Below are positions 16,042 through 24,220 of a stretch of DNA of 34,523 bases, in pieces. The stretch is from Candidatus Bathycorpusculum sp. (GTDB lineage: Archaea; Thermoproteota; Bathyarchaeia; Bathyarchaeales; Bathycorpusculaceae). The notes under the pieces are model-generated. The model had not been told where the DNA came from, made no database searches, and saw only the letters and a list, made by a program, of their open reading frames with translations. The DNA is taken from positions 1-34,523 of the forward strand of contig WQYG01000011.1 of NCBI GenBank assembly GCA_009781395.1. The letters run 5' to 3'. How positions within the stretch are numbered: the stretch's first letter is position 1; each line of letters starts with the position of its first letter. A program made the translations under genes and the position numbers.

Positions 16042-16735
16042 CGTTATAAAAATCGGCGGCAGCCTCGCCCAAAACCCCCAAACCCTACAAGCCCTGTGCC
16101 AAAAACTAAACACCCTATCAAATAAACATCAAATTGTAATAGTTCCAGGCGGAGGAAAATTTGCTGACTGCGTCCGAGAAGCAGACAAACAATTCACCCT
16201 ATCAAAAACAACATCACACCACATGGCAATTCTAGCCATGAACCAATACGGATTACTACTAGCCGACCTAATGAAACCCAACAGCCAAACAACAGACAAC
16301 CTAAAAACAGCAAAAACAAAAACCCACACAGACCTAATCACAATATTTTTACCCTCAAAACTCTTAACCCAAAACAACACCAAAAACAAAAAAGACAACA
16401 AAGAAGGAGAGCTGCCAAATTCTTGGGAAGTAACCTCAGACACAATAGCAGCCTATATTGCAAAAAAACTTGACGCCAAAAAACTAGTACTAATAAAAAA
16501 CGTAGATGGCATCTTTACCGATAACCCAAAAAAAGAAAAACAACCCAAACTAATAGAACACCTAACCACAAAAGAACTCTTTGAAAAGAAAAACAACACC
16601 TGCACAGACACACACCTACCAAACATCCTTAAAACCCTTAAAATCAACTGCCACATAATAAACGGCCTTTACCCAAACCGAATTGAAACAACACTAAACA
16701 AACAAAAAACCACCGGCACCATAATTTCACCATAA
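16034..16735 (+). CDS. mfnE: 5-(aminomethyl)-3-furanmethanol phosphate kinase (amino acid kinase fold)
   Basis: A 233-residue amino-acid-kinase family enzyme. MfnE phosphorylates aminomethylfuran monophosphate to the diphosphate, which MfnF then uses. Family motifs are V-I-K-I-G-G-S-L at the N-terminus, V-P-G-G-G-K-F-A-D near residues 36-44, the substrate region S-D-T-I-A-A-Y near 136-142, and the nucleotide-binding K-L-V-L-I-K-N-V-D-G-I-F-T near 150-162. ATG 16034 overlaps the mfnF stop by 8 nt, indicating translational coupling. A lysine- and asparagine-rich insertion near residues 108-125 is probably a loop. The coding strand is strongly A/C-rich, unlike mfnB and mfnD in the same operon. 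Confidence 0.9.
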   Translation: MLNVIKIGGSLAQNPQTLQALCQKLNTLSNKHQIVIVPGGGKFADCVREADKQFTLSKTTSHHMAILAMNQYGLLLADLMKPNSQTTDNLKTAKTKTHTDLITIFLPSKLLTQNNTKNKKDNKEGELPNSWEVTSDTIAAYIAKKLDAKKLVLIKNVDGIFTDNPKKEKQPKLIEHLTTKELFEKKNNTCTDTHLPNILKTLKINCHIINGLYPNRIETTLNKQKTTGTIISP

Positions 16736-16884
16736 ACACACGCTTAAAACAAATACAAAACAACCTACAGACAGCAAAAACAAAAATAACAAACTATACA
16801 AACAAAACACAATTTATCATAAACCTTTAAATGTTGCAGAAGGCAGAGAAAAGGTAAGTCAACAACAAAAAAGTTGACACTAAA

Positions 16885-17002
16885 GCCGGGGTCTCCTAGC
16901 CAGGCAGGGAGCAAGCCTGGAGATCCACCACCCAAAGGCGGTGTACCTGTAAGCTTGTGGTCTTTCGGGGCCACGGGGGTTCAAATCCCCCTCCCGGCGC
17001 CA
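16885..17002 (+). tRNA. tRNA-Ser(GGA) with an intron and encoded CCA
   Basis: The acceptor GCCGGGG (16885-16891) pairs with TCCCGGC (16992-16998, one G-T), followed by discriminator G and genomic CCA 17000-17002. The T-arm is GGGGG-TTCAAAT-CCCCC (16975-16991). The D-arm follows T16892. The anticodon stem CAAGC (16912-16916) pairs with GCTTG (16953-16957); the loop starts C-T and anticodon GGA is at 16919-16921. A long variable arm (about 16958-16974) with a GGTC/GGCC stem marks a class II serine tRNA. About 29 nt (roughly 16923-16951, ends uncertain by one or two bases) must be removed as an intron at the canonical 37/38 position, presumably by the archaeal splicing endonuclease. A TATA-like TTTAAAT lies at 16826-16832. 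Confidence 0.92.
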
Positions 17003-17109
17003 ATTTACCATTAAATACCTGAACTTTTGGATCATGCTTCAAAATAGTTCATAAGTGAAAATATTGTACATTTGATATTTAGAGCGTATAGGGTAAAAGT
17101 AAATTTGGG

Positions 17110-17553
17110 TTATTGGGTTTTTAAGAGTTCGAATCCGGTTTTTGGGTCTTTTTCGCGTTTTGCAGAGCTGGATAGTTCAAGCATTATTATTTCGCCTATG
17201 GACCAGATTTTAACGCCTGCTCGCATGCAGCCTGTTATTGTGTTGTTGTTTCTTCCAAAGCTTCCGTGCATGTGGAGTTTAGGTTTGCCTTCAGAGTTGC
17301 AGAAAATTGTGCCTACACCACATCCTTCATGTACGCCTTTAAGTATGGTAGTCATGGGCTCAATTGGCAGAGCATTACCTTCTTTTGGTCCGACTACAAG
17401 TTTACTTTCATCTTCTGCACCGCCTAAAAATAGACAGATAGCGCTTTTTATGTTGTTTTTTTCAGCAAAGGCTTCCAAAGTTTCATGCACCACTTCGCCG
17501 CTATACAGTCGTAGGATAAATATTCGCTCAAGAGTAGCTTGTGAGTAATCCAA
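17110..17553 (-). CDS. PPC (DUF296) domain protein
   Basis: A 147-residue single-domain protein of the PPC/DUF296 family, which forms trimers and in plants is joined to AT-hooks. It shows F-I-L-R-L-Y-S-G-E-V-V near residues 12-22, A-I-C-L-F-L-G-G-A near 38-46, the histidine-rich core L-H-M-H-G-S-F-G-R near 92-100, and the C-terminal M-L-E-L strand. The two histidines are a probable metal or ligand site. Archaeal stand-alone PPC proteins are annotated as DNA-binding, but this one has no AT-hook, so a DNA role is unproven. It lies 43 nt upstream of the polymerase IV ORF end and could be a separate unit. Confidence 0.85.
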   Translation of the reverse strand: MDYSQATLERIFILRLYSGEVVHETLEAFAEKNNIKSAICLFLGGAEDESKLVVGPKEGNALPIEPMTTILKGVHEGCGVGTIFCNSEGKPKLHMHGSFGRNNNTITGCMRAGVKIWSIGEIIMLELSSSAKREKDPKTGFELLKTQ

Positions 17554-17596
17554 ACACTTTACTTCCGCATGTTTATTTTGTATTTGTATTTGTTTA

Positions 17597-18697
17597 TTAG
17601 CTAAAGAAGGAACTTAACTGTTTCTGCTGGGGTTGTTTTTTGCTAAAGCCTGAAACTTTTACGCCTATGCGTCGAATGTCTATGGGGGATTCTGTTAGGT
17701 ATTTTTCGAGCAGTAGGCGAATGTTTCGTTTGAGGGTTTCTTTGTCTTTTGCGGGTTGTTCAAGGGTTATTGAGCGGCTTTTGGTTAATAAGTCAACATT
17801 TACTACATATAGAGAGATTGTTTTGAAGTTATAGTTTTTTTCGGTTACTTCCTTGTAGACGGTTTCTATTAATTCGTCGGTTTTATGTAAAATACAGTCT
17901 AAATCGTGTGTGTCTTGTTTTAGGGTGCCGATTTTGCTTATGGATTCAGCTTCACCTGCGAAAACAACAGGTTCATTATCAATGGCGTTTGCGGCGTTGT
18001 GAAAATATAAGCCTAAGGTTTTGCCAAACATTGCAATTAAGCGTTGTACATCGTATTTTGCAAGGTCTGCAATTGTTTTTATACCCATTTGTTCTAGTCG
18101 GGTAGAGGTTTTTTTGCCTACACCTAGTAGTCGGTTTACAGGCAAGGGTGCAAGAAAATTTGCAGCCTCCAAAGGTTTAACAAGGGTTAATCCGTTGGGT
18201 TTTTGGTTGTCGCAGGCGATTTTGGCAACAAGTTTGTTGGGTCCAATTCCTATGGAGAGGGAAAGGCCAATTTGTGTTTTTATGTCTTGTTTGATTTTTT
18301 GGGCGTAAAGGTAGGCTTTTTCAAAGCTGCCGTCCACTTGTAGGGTGACATCTAGGTAGGCTTCATCTATGCTAACTTGTTCGAGGCTTCCTGCGTAGGT
18401 GTTGAGAATTTGCATAATACGGTTGCTAATTTGCGTATAATATTCATGGTCTACGGGAAAAAATATGGCGTTGGTGTCTTCTAGGTTGCGTTTGGCTAAA
18501 AATATTGGTATGCCTGATTTTACGTCATATCGTCGGGCAATATAGTTGCTGGTGGATACGGCACCGCTGTCTTCAGTGCGACCGGAATAGACGCAGACTA
18601 CTACGGGTTTGTCTTTAATAGAGGGGTTTCGTAGTTCTTCACATTGCGCAAAAAAATAGTCAAAATCAGCAAGCATAACCACACGACCCTGAACCAT
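17597..18697 (-). CDS. dpo4: DNA polymerase IV (Dpo4, Y family)
   Basis: A translesion polymerase of about 366 residues. Sites near the N-terminus are the metal-binding D-F-D-Y-F-F-A-Q (Phe at the steric-gate position where Sulfolobus Dpo4 has Tyr) and G-R-T-E-D-S-G-A-V-S-T. The catalytic S-I-D-E-A-Y-L-D is near residue 105, G-I-G-P-N-K-L-V-A-K-I-A near 150, and the thumb helix-hairpin-helix V-G-K-K-T near 196. The little-finger domain occupies the last 120 residues. The C-terminus Q-K-Q-L-S-S-F-F is a PCNA-interacting peptide. ATG 18697 is a likely start; GTG 18703 overlaps the last base of the upstream stop codon (TAGTG), so translation is probably coupled to the radical SAM gene. Confidence 0.95.
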   Translation of the reverse strand: MVQGRVVMLADFDYFFAQCEELRNPSIKDKPVVVCVYSGRTEDSGAVSTSNYIARRYDVKSGIPIFLAKRNLEDTNAIFFPVDHEYYTQISNRIMQILNTYAGSLEQVSIDEAYLDVTLQVDGSFEKAYLYAQKIKQDIKTQIGLSLSIGIGPNKLVAKIACDNQKPNGLTLVKPLEAANFLAPLPVNRLLGVGKKTSTRLEQMGIKTIADLAKYDVQRLIAMFGKTLGLYFHNAANAIDNEPVVFAGEAESISKIGTLKQDTHDLDCILHKTDELIETVYKEVTEKNYNFKTISLYVVNVDLLTKSRSITLEQPAKDKETLKRNIRLLLEKYLTESPIDIRRIGVKVSGFSKKQPQQKQLSSFFS

Positions 18698-18702
18698 ACA
18701 CA

Positions 18703-19590
18703 CTACACAACCGTATCCCCATTATTATGATTGTTAGTTTTAGGTAGTAGCCATGAGCTATCGCATGGAGCGGTGTTTAAGCGTTCTAAACCTTCGCGGC
18801 AACAACCAAATTTTATGCCTTCGGCGTCAGCAAGATCGCGCACGTTTTTTAAAATTTTCATCCGCAAATCTTTATGTAATAAAATGTTTCCGCCTACGCG
18901 TTCGCCTTCTTTAAAGTATAGGGGTTCAAGTTTTTCTGCCACAGGCTTCAAGGCTGTTGCGAGTCGTTTCCAGTTGTCAGGTTTTACTTTATAAGTTGAG
19001 CTGGTTATGTGTTTAACGCCTATGGCTGCAAGGGTTTTTACTAGTTTTTTTGGTTGATCATTAATGAAGGGTATTATGGGATCTATGCGTACGGAGACAG
19101 GTATGTCTTGGCTGATTAGGTCTTCGGCTGCGCTTAGGCGTTGGCTTGGGGAGGGCGCATTGGGTTCAAGTGTTTGGGCAAGTTGATCATCATCAGTTGT
19201 TATAGTGAAAGTTACGGTGGAGGGAACTTGTTTTAGCAGGTCATCGTCTCGAATGACAAGATTACTTTTAGTGATTATTTGTATACGGCAATTATTTTTT
19301 GTAAGTATGTCAAGGCACTGACGGGTTAAACCTGTGGATCGTTCGGTTTTTGGGTAAGGATCAGAACTGTTAGATAGGGAGATTATTTCGCCACTAAGTT
19401 TTGGGGCTTCACGCTTTAGACGTTCAATTAAGTCTTTTTTGGGTTTACATTCATTAAATCCTGCTATGTAGCTTGAGGCATAGCAGTAAAGACATTTGTG
19501 ATCACACCCTGTATAAGGGTTAAAAGTTAGTTTCTGCGGACAAGTACATAAACCACTTTGCCAGGGGTCAAACCTTGAAATTAAAGACAC
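18703..19590 (-). CDS. SPL-family radical SAM protein
   Basis: A 295-residue radical SAM enzyme of the spore-photoproduct-lyase-like (Rv2578c-like) family. The 4Fe-4S motif is C-D-H-K-C-L-Y-C near residue 29, preceded by F-N-P-Y-T-G, the usual lead-in. S-L-S-N-S-S-D-P-Y near 75 is the family's second hallmark, and I-I-T-K-S-N-L near 105 another. Bacterial spore-photoproduct lyase repairs thymine lesions, but the substrate of this archaeal branch is not known. Being immediately upstream of and probably coupled to polymerase IV suggests a role in DNA damage, as inference. A Cys-Cys pair near residue 265 could hold an extra ligand. Confidence 0.88.
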   Translation of the reverse strand: MSLISRFDPWQSGLCTCPQKLTFNPYTGCDHKCLYCYASSYIAGFNECKPKKDLIERLKREAPKLSGEIISLSNSSDPYPKTERSTGLTRQCLDILTKNNCRIQIITKSNLVIRDDDLLKQVPSTVTFTITTDDDQLAQTLEPNAPSPSQRLSAAEDLISQDIPVSVRIDPIIPFINDQPKKLVKTLAAIGVKHITSSTYKVKPDNWKRLATALKPVAEKLEPLYFKEGERVGGNILLHKDLRMKILKNVRDLADAEGIKFGCCREGLERLNTAPCDSSWLLPKTNNHNNGDTVV

Positions 19591-19777
19591 CTATATTCAC
19601 TATTAAGCTATTGTTTTGGATAAACTAAAACCATTCGCCACCAAAATGAACAGTTAACGTTATGCTGATTTTTATTAAACCTTAATTAGCTGTTTTTAGG
19701 AAGAATATGATTCTGCCTTTGTTTTTGATATAAAAAAGTTTTTAAATTAAAACTGCAATGACTACACTCGACGTTAC

Positions 19778-20347
19778 ATGATACCAAAATATTTCTTTCT
19801 AACAAAAGGCGTTGGCAGACATAGGGAAAAACTCCAATCATTTGAGCTAGCTCTGCGAGATGCAGGCATTGAAATGTGTAACCTAGTAGCAGTATCTAGC
19901 ATTGTTCCACCAGGATGTGAATTATTATCTAAAGAAAAGGGCTTAAAAATGATTCATCCAGGAGAGATTACCTTTGTAGTCATCGCCCGTAACGCAACTG
20001 ATGAACCTCATCGTCAAGTTGCATCATCAGTTGGTGTTGCCATCCCCTCAGGTAAAGACCAATACGGATATCTAAGTGAACACCACAGTTTCGGTCAAAC
20101 CGATGAAGTTGCAGGCGACTACGCAGAAGACCTAGCAGCTACCATGCTTGCAACAACCATGGGCATCCAGTTTGATCCCGCAACCGCTTGGGATGAACGC
20201 AAAAACATCTTTAAAACCACAGGACTAATCATCAAAACATCAAACTGTACTCAATCAGCACAAGGCGACAAAAACGGACTTTGGACAACAACAGTTTCAG
20301 CAGCAGTCTTTGTCCCCCCTGAAAACGGCAAACCACCAAAAGAATAA
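19778..20347 (+). CDS. pdaD: Pyruvoyl-dependent arginine decarboxylase
   Basis: A 189-residue proenzyme that self-cleaves to create a pyruvoyl group and then decarboxylates arginine to agmatine, the precursor of polyamines and of agmatidine in archaeal tRNA-Ile. The cleavage motif V-S-S-I-V-P-P places the scissile bond between Ser40 and Ser41. Other family blocks are F-F-L-T-K-G-V-G at the N-terminus, G-E-I-T-F-V-V near residues 62-68, and Y-G-Y-L-S-E-H-H near 95-102. ATG 19778 is preceded by a TATA-like TTTTTAAATT near 19738-19747. The length is close to that of methanogen homologues. It is a single gene; nothing nearby points to a polyamine operon. Confidence 0.94.
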   Translation: MIPKYFFLTKGVGRHREKLQSFELALRDAGIEMCNLVAVSSIVPPGCELLSKEKGLKMIHPGEITFVVIARNATDEPHRQVASSVGVAIPSGKDQYGYLSEHHSFGQTDEVAGDYAEDLAATMLATTMGIQFDPATAWDERKNIFKTTGLIIKTSNCTQSAQGDKNGLWTTTVSAAVFVPPENGKPPKE

Positions 20348-20439
20348 AAAAACACCACGCAAGTTTTCCACTTGCCCTCCAATTTTTAAAAATATAAAAC
20401 ACACAACATTTGGCACCAATACATACTTCAAGTTTATGT

Positions 20440-21774
20440 TTAGGTAAAAAAGTCAGACATTTTTTTCTGATAGAGGGCTCGTTTTAAAAGTTCGCTTTGT
20501 CTTATCCATCGTCCTATGGGAATTTCGAAGCGTGTGTTGATGTGTTGAAGTGCTTCGGGGAGGGTTTTGAAGTGGAAGGGTTTTTGTTTCATGGCGTTTC
20601 GTACGTTTTCTCGGACTTGCCAAACGCCAATTGGCATAATGTAACCTGGTCGTGCTTCGCGAAGTACAATAACTGTTGCTTGTCGTTGCTCTTTTAGTAG
20701 TAATTCGCAAGTTGCTAGTCGTGCAGAGTAGTAACAGCCGCCTATTGATGCATAAGTTGTGCGTCCATTGTTTCCTTCCCAGTCGGAGAATATGGCAACG
20801 TTTTTGCCGGCGGGATTCCAAACGGTTCCCGGATACCATGCCTCCATCGATTCATAACTGTATTGTCCGGGTATCATTAGAATTTCAAACACGTTATCGA
20901 GATAGATGGATTCATAAACGCGGTACTCGTTTATTTCAGGGAAGGTTTTTACTTGTTCACGGAGGTTTTTTGAGATTATGTCATCAACGGCGGTTATGCT
21001 CCAACGGGTAGGCACCAAACGACGACGTTTTTCAATACCAAACGCTCCCACACTGAAGGCTTTTTGAATTTTAGTAACTATAACTCCATGATTATAAAGT
21101 TCCAGTACAGCATTGGTTGATTTAAGATCGGTATCGTAGTAAGCTTTCTCAATGTGTTGTTCATAGCGGGCATTGCCAACACGCATATCTCGGATAGGAG
21201 CAGATGGGCCAAAGGGTTGTACATCATCATCTAAAAAAAGAGAGCCCATAGGTTTTTTTGTAAGATTTAACTCCATGTCCACGCTGTGATCCACTAAGGC
21301 TAATTCGCGGGTAGCCTCGAGAATTTTTCCCGCTGAAAGAACATTAGTTACATTAACCCGATGCTTTCCCCGCACCAACATGGAACGAAAACCCACAATT
21401 TCATCAATCGATTTACCAAACCATTGTTCAGGCAGATCATAAATGCTTGTATCCTCATTTACAGGGGGCACAAGAGGACCAGCATACACATTTGGATAAC
21501 CCACTCTGCCGATGAACACACTTGGCGGGGACATACCTGCGATATCTTGATTTGTCATCAAAGGAATGCTCTTGTTAAAATAATGCATTTTAACCATTAT
21601 AGGACAACGAGTTTTACCACAGAGATTTCGCGCACCCTTACACATAACACAGAGACTGTCTTGACTTACCCTAGTAATTATTTGACTGTCACTTTCACTT
21701 TGGTGTTTAAGAAGATCTTTTAACCAATCATCAGTTGGGCGCACATTTTGTGAGGACTTAACAGAGAAAGACAT
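20440..21774 (-). CDS. nreA: Nre-family DNA repair protein with C-terminal PIP motif
   Basis: A protein of 444 residues when started at the Met at 21772-21774; 25 unlikely hydrophobic residues would precede it in the longer frame. The N-terminal zinc-finger C-V-M-C with C-x4-C-P follows at residues 42-58. The family blocks P-P-S-V-F-I-G-R-x-G-Y-P-N-V-Y-A-G-P, S-M-L-V-R-G and G-x-x-P-x-R-W-S occur in order; here the last is L-V-P-T-R-W-S. The C-terminal K-K-M-S-D-F-F-T is a PCNA-binding peptide. NreA in halophilic archaea works with PCNA in repair of DNA damage, notably from mitomycin C. It is separated from its neighbours and lies within 2 kb of polymerase IV and the radical SAM gene. Confidence 0.93.
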   Translation of the reverse strand: MSFSVKSSQNVRPTDDWLKDLLKHQSESDSQIITRVSQDSLCVMCKGARNLCGKTRCPIMVKMHYFNKSIPLMTNQDIAGMSPPSVFIGRVGYPNVYAGPLVPPVNEDTSIYDLPEQWFGKSIDEIVGFRSMLVRGKHRVNVTNVLSAGKILEATRELALVDHSVDMELNLTKKPMGSLFLDDDVQPFGPSAPIRDMRVGNARYEQHIEKAYYDTDLKSTNAVLELYNHGVIVTKIQKAFSVGAFGIEKRRRLVPTRWSITAVDDIISKNLREQVKTFPEINEYRVYESIYLDNVFEILMIPGQYSYESMEAWYPGTVWNPAGKNVAIFSDWEGNNGRTTYASIGGCYYSARLATCELLLKEQRQATVIVLREARPGYIMPIGVWQVRENVRNAMKQKPFHFKTLPEALQHINTRFEIPIGRWIRQSELLKRALYQKKMSDFFT

Positions 21775-22062
21775 CAACACTAACAAGGAGTAGAGGCTGA
21801 TATGCCTTCTGCAAACAACCCCTAAAAAATGCAACATACATAAAAACAAGGAGAGTGTACATCTTTAGATATATGAAGCCATTTTTGTGTTTTTGCACGT
21901 TTAACAGTTCTTTCTGATGGACAAATCTCACATTTTTACCCTGATTTCTATCCTTTACTGGTTCACAGAGTCCATTATATCATTACAGCTATCTATAAAT
22001 AAACACTCTCATTATTTTTTGGAAATTTAAAAACCTGAGGAAGAGCACCAGAAACAGAAGGT

Positions 22063-22140
22063 TGGCGCTCGGGCCGGGATTCGGACCCGGGTCCTGCGGG
22101 CGACAGCCGCATATACTAGACCGAACTATACTACCCGAGC
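22063..22140 (-). tRNA. tRNA-Asp(GTC) with encoded CCA
   Basis: Read on the minus strand, acceptor GCTCGGG (5' end at 22140) pairs perfectly with CCCGAGC, followed by discriminator G and genomic CCA ending at 22063. The T-arm is CCGGG-TCCGAAT-CCCGG. The anticodon stem TGCGG/CCGCA encloses loop CTGTCGC, giving anticodon GTC for aspartate. There is no intron. Confidence 0.96.
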
Positions 22141-22497
22141 TCTTAAACGCCGAAACAATACACATAATTAGACTAATTAACCTTTCCTGAAAAAGAGCCT
22201 AATATTCAAAATGCCAATGACGTGAAAGCTAAAAATAATTGCAATTATCAAACGTCAGCAACATTTGGTGTTTGAAATATCAAGTTGCAGGTTAAGAGAT
22301 ATCGCTGTTAGGAGAGCAGAGTATTTTTTAGTTAGTGTTTTTACTACATGTAAAGATAAATTAGAGCGGTACTTGAAATCTATCAGTAAGAGCGTGTTTG
22401 CGCTTATTTAAGCCCTAATTGGGTTTGTGTTACGATAGCTTTTTAAAGTGCGTTATTGACTCTAAGGATTGCAACAAAGCGGGATTGACGTCCAAAA
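22141..22497. other. Intergenic stretch without a gene
   Basis: This 357-nt AT-rich gap lies between the divergent tRNA-Asp and uS10 genes. It contains no open frame of note. A TATA-like TTTTTAAAG near 22440 lies about 55 nt before uS10 and may be its promoter; nothing else stands out. The stretch 21850-22062 on the other side of the tRNA is also empty. Confidence 0.5.
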
Positions 22498-22806
22498 ATG
22501 GTAAGAAAAGCACGAATACGCCTCACAAGTACCGATTATGGTAAACTTGAAGAAGTATGTGAGGAACTTAAAAACATAGCAACAAAGACAGGTGTAAAAA
22601 TCAACGGTCCAGTACCACTACCAACAAAGCGCCTACGTGTTCCAGTTCTTAAAACACCCTGTGGAGAAGGTACCGCCACGTGGGATAGATGGGAAATGCG
22701 TATTCATAAACGATTAATTGACATTGACTCTGAAGAGCGTGTCATGAGACGTATCATGCGTATACGCGTACCCGAAGAAGTACACGTAACCATAGAACTA
22801 ATTTAA
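22498..22806 (+). CDS. rps10: 30S ribosomal protein uS10
   Basis: A 102-residue small-subunit ribosomal protein with R-I-R-L-T-S-T-D-Y at the N-terminus, [18 protein letters not shown] in the middle, and [10 protein letters not shown] near residues 67-76, all hallmarks of archaeal S10. In many archaea it follows tuf (EF-1alpha); here no elongation factor gene is adjacent. It ends in a T-rich region shared with the convergent gene downstream. Confidence 0.97.
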   Translation: MVRKARIRLTSTDYGKLEEVCEELKNIATKTGVKINGPVPLPTKRLRVPVLKTPCGEGTATWDRWEMRIHKRLIDIDSEERVMRRIMRIRVPEEVHVTIELI

Positions 22807-22816
22807 CATCAACAAA

Positions 22817-22843
22817 CTTTTTTAAATTAAATTTTCTCTTTTA
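22817..22843 (+). terminator. T-rich transcription terminator after uS10
   Basis: The short gap between the convergent uS10 and the HhH-like gene contains two T runs (22818-22823 and about 22831-22842). Archaeal RNA polymerase commonly terminates at such oligo-T tracts. No hairpin is needed or seen. Confidence 0.35.
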
Positions 22844-22844
22844 A

Positions 22845-23381
22845 TTAAGACTCATCAATGCTTCTCTTGTATATGGCCTTATCAATTACCCTAACATCTA
22901 AATTGTGTTTATTAGCAGCCTTTCTAAGAGACAACAATAACGTTTGATAATTCACAGCCGTTAACAAGTTTGCCGGTGCATTACCAAGAAACGGTTTCCA
23001 AACACGTACATCAAAAAAGCCATAATTTTTCGGATCAAAGAACATCAAAATAACACTAGCAAGAACCGGATTAACACCCTCAAGAGTAGTTAAACAATTC
23101 ATACGATAAAGATCATTGCCCTCAGGCAAGTTAAAAACTTGGCTAGAAATACGCCCCACCGTCTCATCACTATTACGGTTAACCAACGCTACAGTACGAG
23201 CTTTCTTATCGGACTCAACTCGAAAAACCCATTCAACAACTGCAACTAAATCCGCCTTAGACATAACTTTCTTTTTACGAAATTTAGAACCTAACTCACG
23301 TTCACGCTGCGCCAAAAAACCATACGCTTTATCATATTTACGACTCCAAAGCAGATAATCAGCCTTATCCAAAGTTAACAC
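22845..23381 (-). CDS. Hypothetical protein with a helix-hairpin-helix-like core
   Basis: A 178-residue soluble protein. The segment L-T-T-L-E-G-V-N-P-V-L-A-S-V-I-L-M-F-F-D-P (about residues 98-118) resembles the helix-hairpin-helix of HhH-GPD DNA glycosylases (L-x-G-V-G-P-x-x-A-x-x-I), and Y-G-F-F-D-V-R-V-W after it resembles the region carrying the catalytic Asp there. The N-terminus is charged and basic (F-R-K-K-K-V-M-S-K), which fits nucleic-acid contact. This is a fold guess, not a recognised family. It lies 50 nt downstream of the zinc-ribbon protein gene on the same strand, so they may form an operon. Confidence 0.55.
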   Translation of the reverse strand: MLTLDKADYLLWSRKYDKAYGFLAQRERELGSKFRKKKVMSKADLVAVVEWVFRVESDKKARTVALVNRNSDETVGRISSQVFNLPEGNDLYRMNCLTTLEGVNPVLASVILMFFDPKNYGFFDVRVWKPFLGNAPANLLTAVNYQTLLLSLRKAANKHNLDVRVIDKAIYKRSIDES

Positions 23382-23431
23382 ACAACAAGAATATCTTGCA
23401 GTTACATTTTTGTTTTTTCATTACTACCACT

Positions 23432-24157
23432 CTACTTTCTCTTTTTGATTTTTCTAGGTCGTTTAATGGGTTTGTGATGTTTGTGTGGTTTGTGTTTTTT
23501 CCAGCATTTTTTGCAGTATGCAGGTTTTGTTGTTTCGGGTTGGAAATGCACTTCACAGTTGCTGCCACAGTCAACACAGACTGCCTTATATGTTGCTTGT
23601 GTATTGTATTCAGAATGCTGTTGTGATGATCCTATCGTTGTTGTTGAGTCGTGGAATTTTTTGAATAGCTGATAGTTTTTGAGTTTAGGCCAACCTGTTT
23701 TTGCGTATTTGAGCATTTCAGGATTGTTTTTTAGCCAGCGCATCATGTGGAAAAAGTTTTTGCCACGTTTTTCTTCACGTTCGGTTAAGGGTTCATAGCC
23801 TAAATTACGGATTTCATCAAGATAAGCAATTTCGATTAAGCGTTGAGCTTCTCCTGTTACGTGAACACGTTTAACACGGTCTTCGCCATAAATTTTACAC
23901 AAGTCCTCAGCTGCAACATCAAAGATGCACCCTTGACAGATGTGAATTTCCTCGTCTGCTTTAGGGTTAAACGTAGCAACAAGTTTAGAAACGATGCGTG
24001 AAGATTCTTGCAGATACGTTTTTTCTCTAAAGATGTCCTGATAGAAGCGTACATCTATAAGATCGTATTTGAAGTCGCCAGTTTCCGGCCGATAGACGCC
24101 AATCACAACGCCAAAGAGCAAGTCACCGCTACCAGCGTCGTCAACTATGACTGTCAT
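23432..24157 (-). CDS. Conserved-looking archaeal protein with C-terminal zinc ribbon and basic tail
   Basis: A 241-residue protein with two parts. Residues 1-160 begin T-V-I-V-D-D-A-G-S-G-D-L-L-F-G-V-V-I-G, with acidic residues at the end of the first strand (D6-D7). They include Y-D-L-I-D-V-R-F-Y-Q-D and E-I-H-I-C-Q-G, so an RNase H-like fold with Asp/Glu metal ligands is possible. Residues about 190-220 hold a zinc ribbon, C-V-D-C-G-x3-C with C-K-K-C. The last 20 residues are a Lys/Arg/Pro/His tail (K-R-P-R-K-I-K-K-R-K) likely to bind RNA or DNA. I do not know a name for the family; a nuclease or RNA-binding role is inference. ATG 24157 is a good start. Confidence 0.6.
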   Translation of the reverse strand: MTVIVDDAGSGDLLFGVVIGVYRPETGDFKYDLIDVRFYQDIFREKTYLQESSRIVSKLVATFNPKADEEIHICQGCIFDVAAEDLCKIYGEDRVKRVHVTGEAQRLIEIAYLDEIRNLGYEPLTEREEKRGKNFFHMMRWLKNNPEMLKYAKTGWPKLKNYQLFKKFHDSTTTIGSSQQHSEYNTQATYKAVCVDCGSNCEVHFQPETTKPAYCKKCWKKHKPHKHHKPIKRPRKIKKRK

Positions 24158-24220
24158 TTAATAGTCCCTCAAATTTTATTGAAGTATACGTATTCAATTA
24201 TAAAAATAACTCTCTTAAAA

